Assembly (NCBI GenBank): GCA_002779995.1
Contig: PEWX01000092.1
Location: forward strand, 1-64,000
Direction of reading: 5' to 3'
From: Piscirickettsiaceae bacterium CG07_land_8_20_14_0_80_44_28
Lineage (GTDB): Bacteria > Pseudomonadota > Gammaproteobacteria > Thiomicrospirales > Thiomicrospiraceae
Length of the DNA stretch: 64,000 nt
Each line of letters starts with the position of its first letter. The stretch's first letter is position 1. Below are positions 1 through 10,907 of the stretch, in pieces. The position numbers were made by a program, and so were the translations under genes. The notes below the pieces were generated by a model, which was not told the DNA's origin, made no database searches, and saw nothing but the letters and a program-made list of their open reading frames with translations.

Positions 1-402
1 TAATGCTTGGGGCAGGAAATTGGGTGCGCCCATATTGACTCTGACCCAGCCTTGATCAGTCAGGCTTAATACGATAACACCCGAAGCGGTTTCGACTCGG
101 ATTTCGGTTTTATCGGTGAGGCCTTTATCGACCACAAAACGGGCAAAACACCGTGCGCCATTGCCACATTGCTGAACTTCAGAGCCATCCGCATTGAAAA
201 TTCGATACCGAAAATCCACCTCTGTCGCTGCTGCGTGTGGCTTTTCAACCAGCAGTAATTGATCAAAGCCGACTCCAAAATGGCGGTCGGCCCAAAAGCG
301 AATTTCATCAGCGGTTAAGGCTAGATCGGATGCGGTGCCGTCAACGACCATAAAGTCATTGCCAAGGCCTTGCATTTTGGAGAATTTTAAACGGTTTGTC
401 AT
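1..402 (-). CDS. dapF: Diaminopimelate epimerase, N-terminal part (runs off the window)
   Basis: Reverse-strand translation from ATG at 400-402 gives [22 protein letters not shown]...[20 protein letters not shown], the DapF N-terminus and CGNGxRC active-site motif. Confidence 0.93.
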   Translation of the reverse strand, partial: MTNRLKFSKMQGLGNDFMVVDGTASDLALTADEIRFWADRHFGVGFDQLLLVEKPHAAATEVDFRYRIFNADGSEVQQCGNGARCFARFVVDKGLTDKTEIRVETASGVIVLSLTDQGWVRVNMGAPNFLPQAL

Positions 403-602
403 GTTGTTTTGCGTTGCCTGTATCATTCGGTGATTTAATTCCTTTATAATAAACCATCTTAGATTAAATGGGCACCTCGAAAACCCGGCTAGTGATGATT
501 TTAAACCCATAGTCCATCATCATTGACCCATAACTGTGTTTGTTTAACAAACGTAACGAGATGCTCAAATTCCCAACAAACCGGATAGGAAACCCACAAG
601 TT

Positions 603-1922
603 ATGATGACACCCAAGGAAATTGTGCACGCACTGGACACTTACATTATCGGCCAATCAGAAGCAAAAAAATCGGTGGCCATTGCGTTAAGAAATCGCTG
701 GCGTCGTGCGCAACTCTCTGAAGATTTACGTCAGGAAGTTACCCCAAAAAATATTTTAATGATTGGCCCAACCGGTGTGGGGAAAACTGAAATTGCTCGT
801 CGCCTCGCTAAATTGGCCAATGCGCCTTTTATTAAGGTGGAAGCCACTAAATATACCGAAGTGGGTTATGTGGGTCGCGAGGTGGACTCCATTATTAAGG
901 ATCTGGCAGAAAACGCCATTAAACTGCACCGAGATCAAGCGATAAAAGCCGTGCAACGCCAAGCAGAAGATTTGGCCGAAGAACGCATTTTGGATATTTT
1001 ATTACCCCCTGCTCGCGGACGGGATGATGATGCAGCAGAACAAATGACGGAAACCCGCCAAAAATTCCGTAAGCGCTTGCGTGAAGGTTCGATGGACGAT
1101 AAAGAAATTGAAGTCGATTTAAATGCCGCTCCCCCACATGTGGAAATCATGGGTGCACCGGGCATGGAAGAAATGACCAGCCAATTGCAGGAAATGTTTC
1201 AAGGCATGAGCCATACCAAAAAGAATAAGCGCAAACTGCCCATCAAAAACGCCATGAAACTGCTGACCGAGGAAGAGGCACAAAGATTAATCGACCAAGA
1301 AGACCTTAAAACCAAAGCCATTGAAAATGTCGAGCAGAACGGCATTGTCTTTATTGACGAGATTGACAAGGTGGCGAAACGCCAAGAAGGGTCCGGCGGC
1401 GATGTGTCGCGTGAAGGCGTGCAAAGAGATTTATTGCCACTGATTGAGGGTTCAACCGTTTCCACCAAATATGGCATGATTAAAACCGACCATATTTTGT
1501 TTATTGCCTCGGGTGCTTTTCATTTAGCAAAACCCTCCGATCTCATCCCGGAATTACAAGGGCGCTTGCCGATTCGCGTTGAATTAAAATCTTTGAAAGT
1601 CGAAGACTTTGTGCGCATCCTCACTGAACCCAAAGCTGCGTTAACCACCCAAGCCATCGCTTTGCTAAAAACCGAAGGCGTGTCGATTGAGTTTAGCGAT
1701 GAAGGCATTCAACGCTTAGCAGAAATTGCTTACCATGTAAATGAGAATACTGAAAACATTGGCGCACGTCGTTTGCATACGGTAATGGAACGCTTACTGG
1801 AAGAGGTTTCATTTAACGCCTCGGAAAATGCGGGTCAAATGGTTCGCGTGGATGTCGATTTTGTGAATGATCGCTTAGGTGACTTATCCCAAGATCAAGA
1901 TTTGTCACAATACATCCTATAA
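603..1922 (+). CDS. hslU: ATP-dependent protease ATPase subunit HslU
   Basis: [17 protein letters not shown]..., Walker [11 protein letters not shown]-terminal LSQYIL tail; ORF extends upstream to 540/561 but the family N-terminus matches 603/606. Confidence 0.95.
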   Translation: MMTPKEIVHALDTYIIGQSEAKKSVAIALRNRWRRAQLSEDLRQEVTPKNILMIGPTGVGKTEIARRLAKLANAPFIKVEATKYTEVGYVGREVDSIIKDLAENAIKLHRDQAIKAVQRQAEDLAEERILDILLPPARGRDDDAAEQMTETRQKFRKRLREGSMDDKEIEVDLNAAPPHVEIMGAPGMEEMTSQLQEMFQGMSHTKKNKRKLPIKNAMKLLTEEEAQRLIDQEDLKTKAIENVEQNGIVFIDEIDKVAKRQEGSGGDVSREGVQRDLLPLIEGSTVSTKYGMIKTDHILFIASGAFHLAKPSDLIPELQGRLPIRVELKSLKVEDFVRILTEPKAALTTQAIALLKTEGVSIEFSDEGIQRLAEIAYHVNENTENIGARRLHTVMERLLEEVSFNASENAGQMVRVDVDFVNDRLGDLSQDQDLSQYIL

Positions 1923-1935
1923 TTGAGTGAATGCC

Positions 1936-2328
1936 ATGTCTCAGTCACCTATGCCAACCGAACTCAAACTTCAGCAGTCTGAACGCCAGCTGGTAGTGAC
2001 CTTCAATACCGGCGAAACCTTTATATTGCCTTGTGAATATTTACGGGTTTATTCACAATCCGCCGAGGTGACGGGACATACCCCGGATCAAGCGGTATTG
2101 CAAGTGGGTAAGCAATCGGTGAATGTTGACGCCATTACCCCAGTGGGCAATTATGCCGTCAAATTGCATTTTGATGATGGTCACGATTCGGGCATTTACA
2201 CTTGGGATTGGCTCTATACCCTCGGTAAACATCAAACCGAATATTGGCAAGACTATTTAAACCGCCTAGCCAAAGCGGGGCATCGCCACCCGGATATCCC
2301 GCCTACGCCGCTCAATGAAATTTTATAA
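1936..2328 (+). CDS. DUF971 family protein (gamma-butyrobetaine hydroxylase-like N-terminal domain)
   Basis: ELKLQQSERQLVVTFNTGETFILPCEYLRVYSQSAEV...VGNYAVKLHFDDGHDSGIYTWDWLY; typical position after hslU. Confidence 0.88.
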   Translation: MSQSPMPTELKLQQSERQLVVTFNTGETFILPCEYLRVYSQSAEVTGHTPDQAVLQVGKQSVNVDAITPVGNYAVKLHFDDGHDSGIYTWDWLYTLGKHQTEYWQDYLNRLAKAGHRHPDIPPTPLNEIL

Positions 2329-2340
2329 AGGAAATCGCTT

Positions 2341-3102
2341 ATGAATACCAATCCAGCCAAAAAGAAAACCATCGACTTTGGTTTTTCAGAAGTTCCGCTA
2401 GAGGAAAAGGTCAAAAAGGTCAAAGGCGTTTTTGATTCGGTGGCCGCAAAATATGATGTGATGAATGATGTGATGTCTTTTGGTATTCACCGTTTATGGA
2501 AACGTCATGCCATTGAATTAAGCGGCATTCGCCCGGGTAATAAAGTGCTGGATTTAGCCGGTGGCACAGGAGATTTAACCAAAGCATTTGCCAAGCGGGT
2601 GGGTAAAACCGGGCAGGTGGTGTTGGCCGATATCAATGAAAGCATGGTGCGAGTCGGTCGGGATCGCTTAATCAATGAAGGCGTGATGGGCAATGTCGAT
2701 TACACCATCACCAATGCCGAGGCACTGACCTATCCTGACAACACCTTTGACTTGGTAACCATCTCATTTGGCTTGCGTAATGTGACCAATAAAGATAAAG
2801 CCTTAGCCGAAATGGCACGGGTTTTAAAGCCCGGTGGACAGTTGATGGTATTAGAATTTTCTAAAGTGACTCAACCGCTATTGGCAAAAGCCTACGATTT
2901 TTATTCGTTTAATATTTTGCCGAAAATGGGAAAACTGATTGCCGATGATGAAGCCAGTTATCAATATTTAGCCGAATCCATTCGTATGCACCCTGATCAA
3001 GAAACCCTAAAACAAATGATGCTGGATGCCGGCTTTGACAAGGCTGACTATCTCAATATGTCTCAGGGGATCGTGGCATTACATCGTGGTTGGAAATATT
3101 AA
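2341..3102 (+). CDS. ubiE: Ubiquinone/menaquinone biosynthesis C-methyltransferase UbiE
   Basis: [32 protein letters not shown]...[11 protein letters not shown]. Confidence 0.97.
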   Translation: MNTNPAKKKTIDFGFSEVPLEEKVKKVKGVFDSVAAKYDVMNDVMSFGIHRLWKRHAIELSGIRPGNKVLDLAGGTGDLTKAFAKRVGKTGQVVLADINESMVRVGRDRLINEGVMGNVDYTITNAEALTYPDNTFDLVTISFGLRNVTNKDKALAEMARVLKPGGQLMVLEFSKVTQPLLAKAYDFYSFNILPKMGKLIADDEASYQYLAESIRMHPDQETLKQMMLDAGFDKADYLNMSQGIVALHRGWKY

Positions 3103-3114
3103 TAAGGATCTGTT

Positions 3115-3798
3115 ATGAAAACGTCCGCTAATGCAGCTGAAAAATCACCAGGCCTGGCCAGAAATCTAGTGGCTAAAGGCATTGAAACCCTTCTGAACCA
3201 AGCGATTAAACTGGATGAGGATGCGGGTGAAGGCTTTGCCTGTTGTGATGAAAAAGTGATTCAACTGACCTTTACCGACTTTGAATTGACTTTTTTTATC
3301 ATTTACCAGTTACCTGAATCTCATGATGAAACAGCACAAGCGATGGCTGTTTCGCAAGGCCATTTTACCGTCCAAAGTCATTTGCAGGGAGAACCCGATG
3401 CGCATTTACAAATGACCGTGGCCGATTGTCTGCAAGGCTCAGACGCGGTTAAAACCTTTGGCGGCAAAGCCTTGGCTACCGATTTTCTGCAAGCCCTCAA
3501 AGGCTTGGAAATTGATTGGGAAGAACAACTCTCAAAACTGACGGGGGATTTAATTGCCTTTAAAGTCGGCTCCACTGTTCGACGTGGCCAAAAGCATTTG
3601 AATAGCGCGCAACAAAAAATAGCTGAAACCTTAAAGGAATATCTGCAATTTGAAGTTGAATTATTGCCGACCGCCTCACAAGTTAACCGTTTCAACCATC
3701 AGGTAACTGAAACCACCGATGCTGTCGAATCTTTGGCCAACAGAATCGAAGTTTTACAAGCCACGCATAATCCTGCCGATTCTTCTCCGAAACCTTAA
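3115..3798 (+). CDS. ubiJ: Ubiquinone biosynthesis accessory factor UbiJ (SCP2 domain)
   Basis: SCP2-like protein between ubiE and ubiB; conserved synteny. Confidence 0.85.
   Translation: MKTSANAAEKSPGLARNLVAKGIETLLNQAIKLDEDAGEGFACCDEKVIQLTFTDFELTFFIIYQLPESHDETAQAMAVSQGHFTVQSHLQGEPDAHLQMTVADCLQGSDAVKTFGGKALATDFLQALKGLEIDWEEQLSKLTGDLIAFKVGSTVRRGQKHLNSAQQKIAETLKEYLQFEVELLPTASQVNRFNHQVTETTDAVESLANRIEVLQATHNPADSSPKP
3148..3157. repeat. CCAGGCCTGG iterated palindrome, copy 1 (inside ubiJ)
   Basis: Exact 10-mer; reads CCA GGC CTG (PGL). Confidence 0.95.
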
Positions 3799-3811
3799 AT
3801 AGACCGACCTT

Positions 3812-5452
3812 ATGACATTTATTCGCCAACTGTTCCGCCAGCTGTTTCGTACCATTAAAATCAACCGGGTTTTAACCCACTATCAGATCGACAAATTGGT
3901 GTTAACCGACACCAAGTTTGCTTGGTTAATTACCCTTAATGTGCTTTTTCCCTGGAATTGGCGACGACAGTCTAAAGGCGGCCGTGGCGAACGCATTCGC
4001 TTGGCACTCGAAGAGCTGGGACCAATATTCATTAAATTAGGCCAGGCACTCTCAACCCGCAAAGATTTATTGCCTGACGACATCGCCATTGAATTGCGCA
4101 AGCTGCAAGACGATTGCCCGCCTTTTGATGAACAGCATTCTATTCAAATTATTGAACATGGTTTAAAGCGCAGTATTGAAGAAGCCTTTGCCGGCTTTAA
4201 CCCCAAACCCATGGCTTCAGCCTCGATTGCCCAGGTGCATGGCGCAACCCTTTATGATGGCAGTGAAGTGGTCGTTAAGGTCGTCCGTCCCAATATCAAA
4301 CCGATTATCGAGCAAGATGTGTCGATTATGAAATCCCTGGCAAAACTGCTAGAGTCGGCCATTAAAGAATCCAAACGCTTACACCCGACCGAAGTGGTGG
4401 AAGAGTTTGAAAAGACCATTCTCGATGAATTAGATATGATGCGCGAAGCCTCCAATGCCTCTCAACTGCGTCGTAATTTTGAAGGCTCTGACCTTTTGTA
4501 TGTGCCGGATGTTTATTGGTCACACACCAATGATAATGTCATGACCATGGAACGCATTGAAGGCATTCGTATTTCCGAGATTGATCAGTTGGAAAAGGCG
4601 GATATTGATTTGTCAGACTTATCGGCCAAAGGCGTTACCATCTTTTTTACACAAGTTTTCAAACATAACTTTTTTCATGCCGATATGCACCCGGGCAATA
4701 TTTTTGTGTTAGCCGATGGCCGCTATGCAGCGATTGACTTTGGGATTATGGGCACGCTTAATCCTGAAGACCAACGCTATCTCGCCGAAAACTTTTTGGC
4801 ATTTTTCAATCGCGATTATTTAAAAGTGGCCGAACTACACATTGAATCCGGCTGGGTGCCGGAAGACACCCGAGTCAATGAATTGGAATCGGCGATTCGC
4901 TCCGTCTGTGAACCGATTTGGGACAGACCCCTTAAAGAAATTTCGTTTGGATTGTTTTTGTTACGACTGTTTCAAACCGCGCGCCGTTTCGGCATGGAAG
5001 TGCAACCCCAACTGGTGCTCCTGCAAAAAACCCTGCTCAATATTGAAGGCTTGGGGCGCCAGCTTGATGATGAATTAGATCTTTGGGATACCGCCAAACC
5101 CTTTTTAGAAGGCTGGATGCAAGAAAGAGTGGGCTTAAAAAGTTTGCTAAAAAACACCAAGACCAATGCACCCTTCTGGATCGAACAAGCACCACTGTTA
5201 CCCGGGTTGGTATTCCAAAGTTTGGATAAACTGTCAAAAGCAGATTTTAACCAACAATCACACCAGATTGCAAAACTCGAAGCACAACTAAAACAACAAA
5301 ACCAAGCGCAGAAAAATCGTGTCTTAGCGCTGATCCTGGTCGCACCCGCCATTTTCCCACAGCTATTAAGTCAATTTGGCGTACCGGAATCCATAGCGCT
5401 ACAAGGTGCCTTGTTGCTGGCAGCCGGTTACTTTTTGCTCAAAAAACCTTAA
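3812..5452 (+). CDS. ubiB: Ubiquinone biosynthesis regulatory protein kinase UbiB
   Basis: KLGQALSTRKDLLPDDIA, ASASIAQVH, HADMHPGN, AIDFGIMG motifs; C-terminal TM segments. Confidence 0.95.
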   Translation: MTFIRQLFRQLFRTIKINRVLTHYQIDKLVLTDTKFAWLITLNVLFPWNWRRQSKGGRGERIRLALEELGPIFIKLGQALSTRKDLLPDDIAIELRKLQDDCPPFDEQHSIQIIEHGLKRSIEEAFAGFNPKPMASASIAQVHGATLYDGSEVVVKVVRPNIKPIIEQDVSIMKSLAKLLESAIKESKRLHPTEVVEEFEKTILDELDMMREASNASQLRRNFEGSDLLYVPDVYWSHTNDNVMTMERIEGIRISEIDQLEKADIDLSDLSAKGVTIFFTQVFKHNFFHADMHPGNIFVLADGRYAAIDFGIMGTLNPEDQRYLAENFLAFFNRDYLKVAELHIESGWVPEDTRVNELESAIRSVCEPIWDRPLKEISFGLFLLRLFQTARRFGMEVQPQLVLLQKTLLNIEGLGRQLDDELDLWDTAKPFLEGWMQERVGLKSLLKNTKTNAPFWIEQAPLLPGLVFQSLDKLSKADFNQQSHQIAKLEAQLKQQNQAQKNRVLALILVAPAIFPQLLSQFGVPESIALQGALLLAAGYFLLKKP

Positions 5453-5506
5453 ACTCGGCACATTACCCAAAGCATCAGCTGTGTTGACTTATCTGTAAGG
5501 ATTAAA

Positions 5507-6376
5507 ATGTCGTCTACACGCATCATATTACTAACATCCCTTGCCATGATTGCCTTTGCAGGCAATTCGCTTCTTTGCCGTGCCGCACTCATGCATACCG
5601 GCATAGATGCAGGGACTTTCACGGCAATCCGACTAATTTCCGGTGCGATGATACTTTGGCTAGTTATCCAATTTAGACAAGATGATCAGATCGGACGGGG
5701 TAACTGGATATCAGCATTTTCCTTGTTCACCTACGCTGCCGGCTTTTCCTTTGCCTATATCACCTTGCCCACAGCAACAGGCGCACTATTACTTTTTGGG
5801 GCTGTGCAAACGACAATGATCGGCTATGGAATTTGGACCGGGGAGCGCCTTCATAAATTACAATTGCTGGGCCTTTTAGTGGCCTTTAGCGGGATTGTTG
5901 GCCTATTACTACCAGGCCTGACAGCCCCCCCTCTATCCGGATCCATCTTGATGTTAGTCGCCGGGGTTGCATGGGGCATCTACTCCTTGCGAGGAAAAGG
6001 AATGGGCGATCCAACTAAAGTAACGGCCGGTAATTTTCTACGTGCTATCCCTTTCGTGGCTGTATTAAGTCTATTAACACTAAAGGATTTCTCCATGGAT
6101 ACGGCTGGATTTTGGTATGCGGTGTCCTCGGGCGCACTGGCTTCCGGATTAGGCTACGCCATTTGGTACGCCGCACTGCCTGAACTTAAAGCCACCAATG
6201 CGGCAACACTGCAACTCAGCGTACCTGTTATTGCCGCCGTGGGGGGTATCCTATTTCTCAGTGAGCCGATAACTTTAAGATTGGCGCTAGCGTCAGCAGC
6301 CATTCTTGGCGGCATCGCCCTAGTCATTTTAGTAAAACAAGAAACCATCAATGGTATCAATGGGGTGAAAAAATAG
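5507..6376 (+). CDS. EamA/DMT superfamily transporter
   Basis: About 10 hydrophobic helices; two EamA-like repeats. Confidence 0.85.
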   Translation: MSSTRIILLTSLAMIAFAGNSLLCRAALMHTGIDAGTFTAIRLISGAMILWLVIQFRQDDQIGRGNWISAFSLFTYAAGFSFAYITLPTATGALLLFGAVQTTMIGYGIWTGERLHKLQLLGLLVAFSGIVGLLLPGLTAPPLSGSILMLVAGVAWGIYSLRGKGMGDPTKVTAGNFLRAIPFVAVLSLLTLKDFSMDTAGFWYAVSSGALASGLGYAIWYAALPELKATNAATLQLSVPVIAAVGGILFLSEPITLRLALASAAILGGIALVILVKQETINGINGVKK

Positions 6377-6389
6377 TGTTATTCGGAGT

Positions 6390-7583
6390 TTATTTTTGAA
6401 CCGTAATCCTTGCGAATTTTCTTTTACCCACTTGATAAACCGCCGCATCGCAGGCGTCTACTAACGCTCGGCTGTCGGTGACTTTTTCTCCGTTACATTT
6501 CACGGCATTTTGTTTGACCATGCGATGCCCTTCTGAAGTAGACGCCACTAAATTGGCTTCTTTTAATAGGTTGGCTAATGGCATGACTTCGGTAAAGGTG
6601 AATTCGGGCATCTCATCGGGAATGGCATTTTTTGAGAAACGGGTTTCAAAATCTTGCAAGGCTGATTCTGCTGAAGCCTTATCGTGGAAGCGTTCAATCA
6701 GTTCTAGTGCCAATTTAATTTTGATATTACGCGGATTTTCACCGTCTGCCACTGCGGCTTGATAACCCGCAATGGTTTCCAAGGTTTCAAAACTGAGCAG
6801 TTCATAGTAGCGCCACATCAGTTCATCAGAAATGGACATGATTTTACCAAACATGTCATTGGGTGCATCTTGGATACCGATATAGTTGCCGAGCGATTTC
6901 GACATTTTCTGCACGCCGTCCAGCCCTTCTAAAATCGGCATGGTGAGCGTACATTGCGCGGGTTTGCCATAATGTTGTTGTAGGGTACGCCCCATCAATA
7001 AGTTGAACTTTTGATCAGTGCCGCCCAGCTCAATATCGGCTTCGAGTTCAACTGAATCATAGCCTTGTACCAGTGGATATAGAAATTCATGAATGGCAAT
7101 CGGGGTATTGGAGTGATAACGGTCACCAAAATCATTGCGTTCTAGCATGCGCGCTACGGTGGTGGTGCCTGCCAATTGAATCATATCGGCCGCAGTGAGT
7201 TTGGACATCCATTCTGAGTTAAACACCACTTGGGTTTTTTCAGGATCCAGTATTTTGAAAACCTGGGCTTTATAGGTTTCGGCATTTTTTAAGACGTCTT
7301 CTCGCGATAACGGCGGACGGGTGGTGCTTTTGCCGGTGGGGTCACCAATCATGGCGGTGAAGTCGCCAATGAGAAACAGCACTTGATGGCCTAAATCTTG
7401 AAATTGACGCAATTTATTAATCAATACGGTGTGTCCCAAGTGCAAATCCGGTGCAGTGGGATCAAAGCCCGCTTTCACTCTTAAGGGCTTGCCTTTTTCT
7501 AATTTGGCGATCAGCTCTTTTTCGACTAGGATTTCTTCAGCGCCACGCTGAATAACGGCTAATTGTTCTGCTAGTGTTTTCAT
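6390..7583 (-). CDS. tyrS: Tyrosine--tRNA ligase
   Basis: [20 protein letters not shown] motif, C-terminal S4-like domain. Confidence 0.96.
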   Translation of the reverse strand: MKTLAEQLAVIQRGAEEILVEKELIAKLEKGKPLRVKAGFDPTAPDLHLGHTVLINKLRQFQDLGHQVLFLIGDFTAMIGDPTGKSTTRPPLSREDVLKNAETYKAQVFKILDPEKTQVVFNSEWMSKLTAADMIQLAGTTTVARMLERNDFGDRYHSNTPIAIHEFLYPLVQGYDSVELEADIELGGTDQKFNLLMGRTLQQHYGKPAQCTLTMPILEGLDGVQKMSKSLGNYIGIQDAPNDMFGKIMSISDELMWRYYELLSFETLETIAGYQAAVADGENPRNIKIKLALELIERFHDKASAESALQDFETRFSKNAIPDEMPEFTFTEVMPLANLLKEANLVASTSEGHRMVKQNAVKCNGEKVTDSRALVDACDAAVYQVGKRKFARITVQK

Positions 7584-7631
7584 GTATTTTTCTCGTTTTC
7601 TAAAGGGTGTCTGCGGGTTCTTAATTGAGGG

Positions 7632-8588
7632 TTATCCACACAGAACCGTATCGGTATTTAAAGTAAGTTTTCCGGTGATTTCTGCGACCGACTGATAGCC
7701 ATAGCGCTGCATATAGCGGGCAATGCCTTTGTTGATTTTTTTAACCAGCAAAGGGTCTTTGGCTAAGGCAGTGCCGACAGCCACCATGGACGCGCCTGCT
7801 AATAAAAATTCAATGGCATCGTCGGCACAACTGATGCCTCCCAAGCCGATAATAGGAATTTGATGCTGCTTGGCCACCTGATAGATTTGATGCACTTTCA
7901 GCAAGGCAACCGGCTTAATCGCAGGGCCAGATAAACCGCCCTGGTTATTGCCTAAAGTCGGTCTGGCAGTGTGAATATCAATTTGCATGCCCATAAGCGT
8001 GTTGACGGCGGACAGCATATCAGCACCGGCTTCAATCACCCGTCTTGCGCCTTCGGCAATATCGGTTTGATTAGGCGAAAGCTTCACGATCAAGGGTTTG
8101 GTGGTATTTTTACGACAGGCTTCGACCACTTGTGCGGCCATATCAGGATCATTGCCAAACGCCGCGCCGCCTTTTTTGACATTGGGGCACGAAATATTGA
8201 CTTCAATCGCGGGGAGGTCGGTCTGGTCAAACAAACGCACCACTTCGGCATATTCTTCTATGGTGGCGCCTGATACATTAATAATAAATTGTGATTGGCT
8301 TAAGTCACACTTTGGTAGATAATCTTTTATCACGGCATGAGCGCCGGGGTTTTGTAAGCCAATCGAATTGAGTAATCCGCTAGGCGTTTCCATCACTCTT
8401 TCGGGTTTGTTGCCCAATTTGGGTTCTAGGGTGGTGCCTTTTAAAAAAATAGCGCCGACGTCTCGATTGGAAAATCCTGAAACGGATTGATATTCAAAGC
8501 CATAACCGGCATTGCCTGAAGCCATGGCAACCGGATTCCGAAATGTTAAACTGCCGAGTTGAACCGATAAATCGACCAATTTTTTCAC
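7632..8588 (-). CDS. pyrD: Dihydroorotate dehydrogenase, class 1 (1B-like)
   Basis: NPVAMASGNAGYG...KGTTLEPKLGNKPERVMETPSGLLNSIGLQNPG, VNISCPNVKKGG; GTG start at 8586-8588. Confidence 0.88.
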   Translation of the reverse strand: MKKLVDLSVQLGSLTFRNPVAMASGNAGYGFEYQSVSGFSNRDVGAIFLKGTTLEPKLGNKPERVMETPSGLLNSIGLQNPGAHAVIKDYLPKCDLSQSQFIINVSGATIEEYAEVVRLFDQTDLPAIEVNISCPNVKKGGAAFGNDPDMAAQVVEACRKNTTKPLIVKLSPNQTDIAEGARRVIEAGADMLSAVNTLMGMQIDIHTARPTLGNNQGGLSGPAIKPVALLKVHQIYQVAKQHQIPIIGLGGISCADDAIEFLLAGASMVAVGTALAKDPLLVKKINKGIARYMQRYGYQSVAEITGKLTLNTDTVLCG

Positions 8589-8605
8589 CTTAAAAGTTAT
8601 TAACC

Positions 8606-9070
8606 ATGATTCATATCATCTTATACGAACCTGAAATTCCACAAAATACCGGCGCGCTGATTCGCCTCAGTGCTAATATGGGCGCACATTTGCACTTAAT
8701 TCAACCCTATGCGTTTGACCTGAGCGAAAAGAAGGTGCGTCGCGCGGGACTGGATTACGCTGAGTTGGCGAATTTGCATGAGCACGAAAGCTTAGATGCC
8801 TGTCTTGCCAAGATTCAACCCAATCGAGTCTTTGCGTTAACCACCAAAACAACCCGTTATTATACCGAACCGAATTTTGCCGATGGCGATGCTTTTTTAT
8901 TTGGCCCGGAAACTCGGGGTTTGCCCGCTTCGGTGATTGAAAGCTTGCCGGAGGCGCAGCGTTTAACCATTCCCATGAGGCCGAATGTCCGAAGTTTAAA
9001 CATGGCTAATGCGGTGTCGGTGGTGGCTTACGAAGCTTGGCGTCAATTGGAATTCAATATGACGCTTTAA
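8606..9070 (+). CDS. trmL: tRNA (cytidine(34)-2'-O)-methyltransferase TrmL
   Basis: MIHIILYEPEIPQNTGALIRL...FGPETRGLP...IPMRPNVRSLNMANAVSVVAYEAWRQ. Confidence 0.94.
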   Translation: MIHIILYEPEIPQNTGALIRLSANMGAHLHLIQPYAFDLSEKKVRRAGLDYAELANLHEHESLDACLAKIQPNRVFALTTKTTRYYTEPNFADGDAFLFGPETRGLPASVIESLPEAQRLTIPMRPNVRSLNMANAVSVVAYEAWRQLEFNMTL

Positions 9071-9091
9071 ACACGGCAAATACAGAACACC

Positions 9092-10120
9092 TTATTCTTG
9101 TTCTGCTCGCCCTTCTCGATCCATTAAGGCCTTGACCGCTGCTTTGGCAGAGCAAGCCCCTGTAACAATCCGATAAACCTGCTCCATAATCGGTAACTCT
9201 AACTGATGCTCTTCCGCCAGTTTTTTTACCGACTTAACGGCTTTAACCCCTTCTACGACTTGACCGATTTCCGCTATAATCGCATCCGGTTTCGCCTGAC
9301 CTTGCGCTAATGCCAAGCCAAATCGTCGATTGCGGGATAAATTATCGGTGCAGGTCAAGACCAAATCTCCCAGGCCTGACAACCCCATTAGGGTTTCGGG
9401 GTTCGCTCCCAAAGCCACGCCTAACCGCATCATTTCGGCCATGCCTCGGCTAATCAAAGCAGCACGGGCATTCGCGCCCAGTTTTAACCCATCCGATAGA
9501 CCTGTGGCAATCGCCATAATGTTTTTATAGGCACCGCCAATTTCCACGCCAATCATATCCGATTGGGTGTACATTCGGAAACGGTCATTGCGGAAGGTTT
9601 GCGCCCAAAATTCGGCTTCTTGCTCATTGTTAGACGCGCTGACCATCGCCGTAGGCAACCCTTTGGCTACTTCTGCAGCAAAGGTGGGTCCGGACAAAAC
9701 CGCCATGGGTTGTTGCTCGCCACACACCTGCCGGGCAATCTGATGCAACATCAAACTGCTTTTGGGTTCAAAGCCTTTGGTGGCCCAAGCTAAATGAATG
9801 GTTTGCTGATCAAAATAGGCTTTCATTTGGGTTAAAACTTGCCGAAACGCATCACTGGGCACCACCACTAATACCGCAGTGGCATCAGCTAAAGCGGCTG
9901 ACAAATCGCTGGTAATGGTTAATGCATCGGGAAATGAAATGCCATTCAAATAACGCTTATTTTCTCTGTCTGTATTCAAGCATGCGGCTTGTTGCGAGTG
10001 ATGTGCCCAAAGCACAACTTGCAAGCTTTTACGGGCAAGATGAATGGCCAGTGCCGTGCCCCAAGCACCGGCACCGACAACAACGATTTTTTGTGCGGTT
10101 TGCTGCCGAGTCATAGGCAT
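9092..10120 (-). CDS. gpsA: Glycerol-3-phosphate dehydrogenase [NAD(P)+]
   Basis: VVGAGAWGTALAIHLARK...LSGPTFAAEVAKGLPTA...EIGGAYKNIMAIATGL. Confidence 0.96.
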   Translation of the reverse strand: MPMTRQQTAQKIVVVGAGAWGTALAIHLARKSLQVVLWAHHSQQAACLNTDRENKRYLNGISFPDALTITSDLSAALADATAVLVVVPSDAFRQVLTQMKAYFDQQTIHLAWATKGFEPKSSLMLHQIARQVCGEQQPMAVLSGPTFAAEVAKGLPTAMVSASNNEQEAEFWAQTFRNDRFRMYTQSDMIGVEIGGAYKNIMAIATGLSDGLKLGANARAALISRGMAEMMRLGVALGANPETLMGLSGLGDLVLTCTDNLSRNRRFGLALAQGQAKPDAIIAEIGQVVEGVKAVKSVKKLAEEHQLELPIMEQVYRIVTGACSAKAAVKALMDREGRAEQE

Positions 10121-10154
10121 TGGTTAAGGTGATTCAAGTCGGTTAACACCCATG

Positions 10155-10613
10155 CTATTGCTTGGTCGCTTGTTGCGCTTGCAGTTGCTGAATATGCTCT
10201 GCATACATGGCTTCAAAATTGACCGGTTCCAGCAGTAACGGCGCAAAGCCCCCTTTGGCCACCAAGCTGGAAATAGCCTCTCTAGCAAATGGAAATAGCG
10301 CATTGGGTGCTTGTACACCGATTAAATAACTGGTTTCACCTTCGTCAAAACCGATAATGGTAAAAACCCCGGCTTGCTCGACTTCACATAAAAAAGCGGT
10401 TTTGTCTTCCATTTTGGTGGTTGCGGTGACTCTTAATACCACATGATAAACATGATCTTCCAAGGTACGGCTTTCAACATTTAAATCGATTTCCAACTGA
10501 GGTTGCACCTGTTGAGTAAAAATTTCAGGTGCATTTGGGGATTCAAATGACATATTACGCATGTAAATTTTTTGAATACTAAATTGTTTTTGTTGTTCTG
10601 TCGCTTCTGACAT
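10155..10613 (-). CDS. secB: Protein-export chaperone SecB
   Basis: FSIQKIYMRNMSFESPNAPEIF...PNALFPFAREAISSLVAKGGFAPLLLEPVNFEAMY. Confidence 0.97.
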   Translation of the reverse strand: MSEATEQQKQFSIQKIYMRNMSFESPNAPEIFTQQVQPQLEIDLNVESRTLEDHVYHVVLRVTATTKMEDKTAFLCEVEQAGVFTIIGFDEGETSYLIGVQAPNALFPFAREAISSLVAKGGFAPLLLEPVNFEAMYAEHIQQLQAQQATKQ

Positions 10614-10643
10614 TGTACAGTTCTCTTTAAATTAAAAATTCGG

Positions 10644-10907
10644 TTAATTGTCGGATGCAAGCAGTTGATCCAATTGCCCGGAGGCCTCCGCTGCGGAAAG
10701 ATCGTCAAACCCACCCACATGATGGCCACCAACAAAGACTTGCGGGACAGTATGACGACCTGTTTTCTCTTTTAGCAATTCCCAGTCACCACCAATGTCG
10801 ATGACTTCATACTGAACGCCTTTTCCGTCTAACAAACGACGCGCCCTATGACAAAAAGGGCAAGTTTGGGTCAGATAGATCAGGGTATCGGCTTGTGATT
10901 GATTCAT
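10644..10907 (-). CDS. grxC: Glutaredoxin 3
   Basis: CPFCHRARRLLDGKGVQYEVIDI...TVPQVFVGGHHVGGFDD. Confidence 0.93.
   Translation of the reverse strand: MNQSQADTLIYLTQTCPFCHRARRLLDGKGVQYEVIDIGGDWELLKEKTGRHTVPQVFVGGHHVGGFDDLSAAEASGQLDQLLASDN

Noticed and set aside
4972-5352. 126-aa ORF antisense to ubiB
   Set aside because: Shadow ORF; Ser/Cys-rich translation typical of antisense frames
5912-5921. CCAGGCCTGA in the EamA transporter gene
   Set aside because: One mismatch and no AT-rich flanks; not counted as a copy of the element
9370-9379. CCAGGCCTGA in gpsA
   Set aside because: One mismatch and poor flanks; not counted
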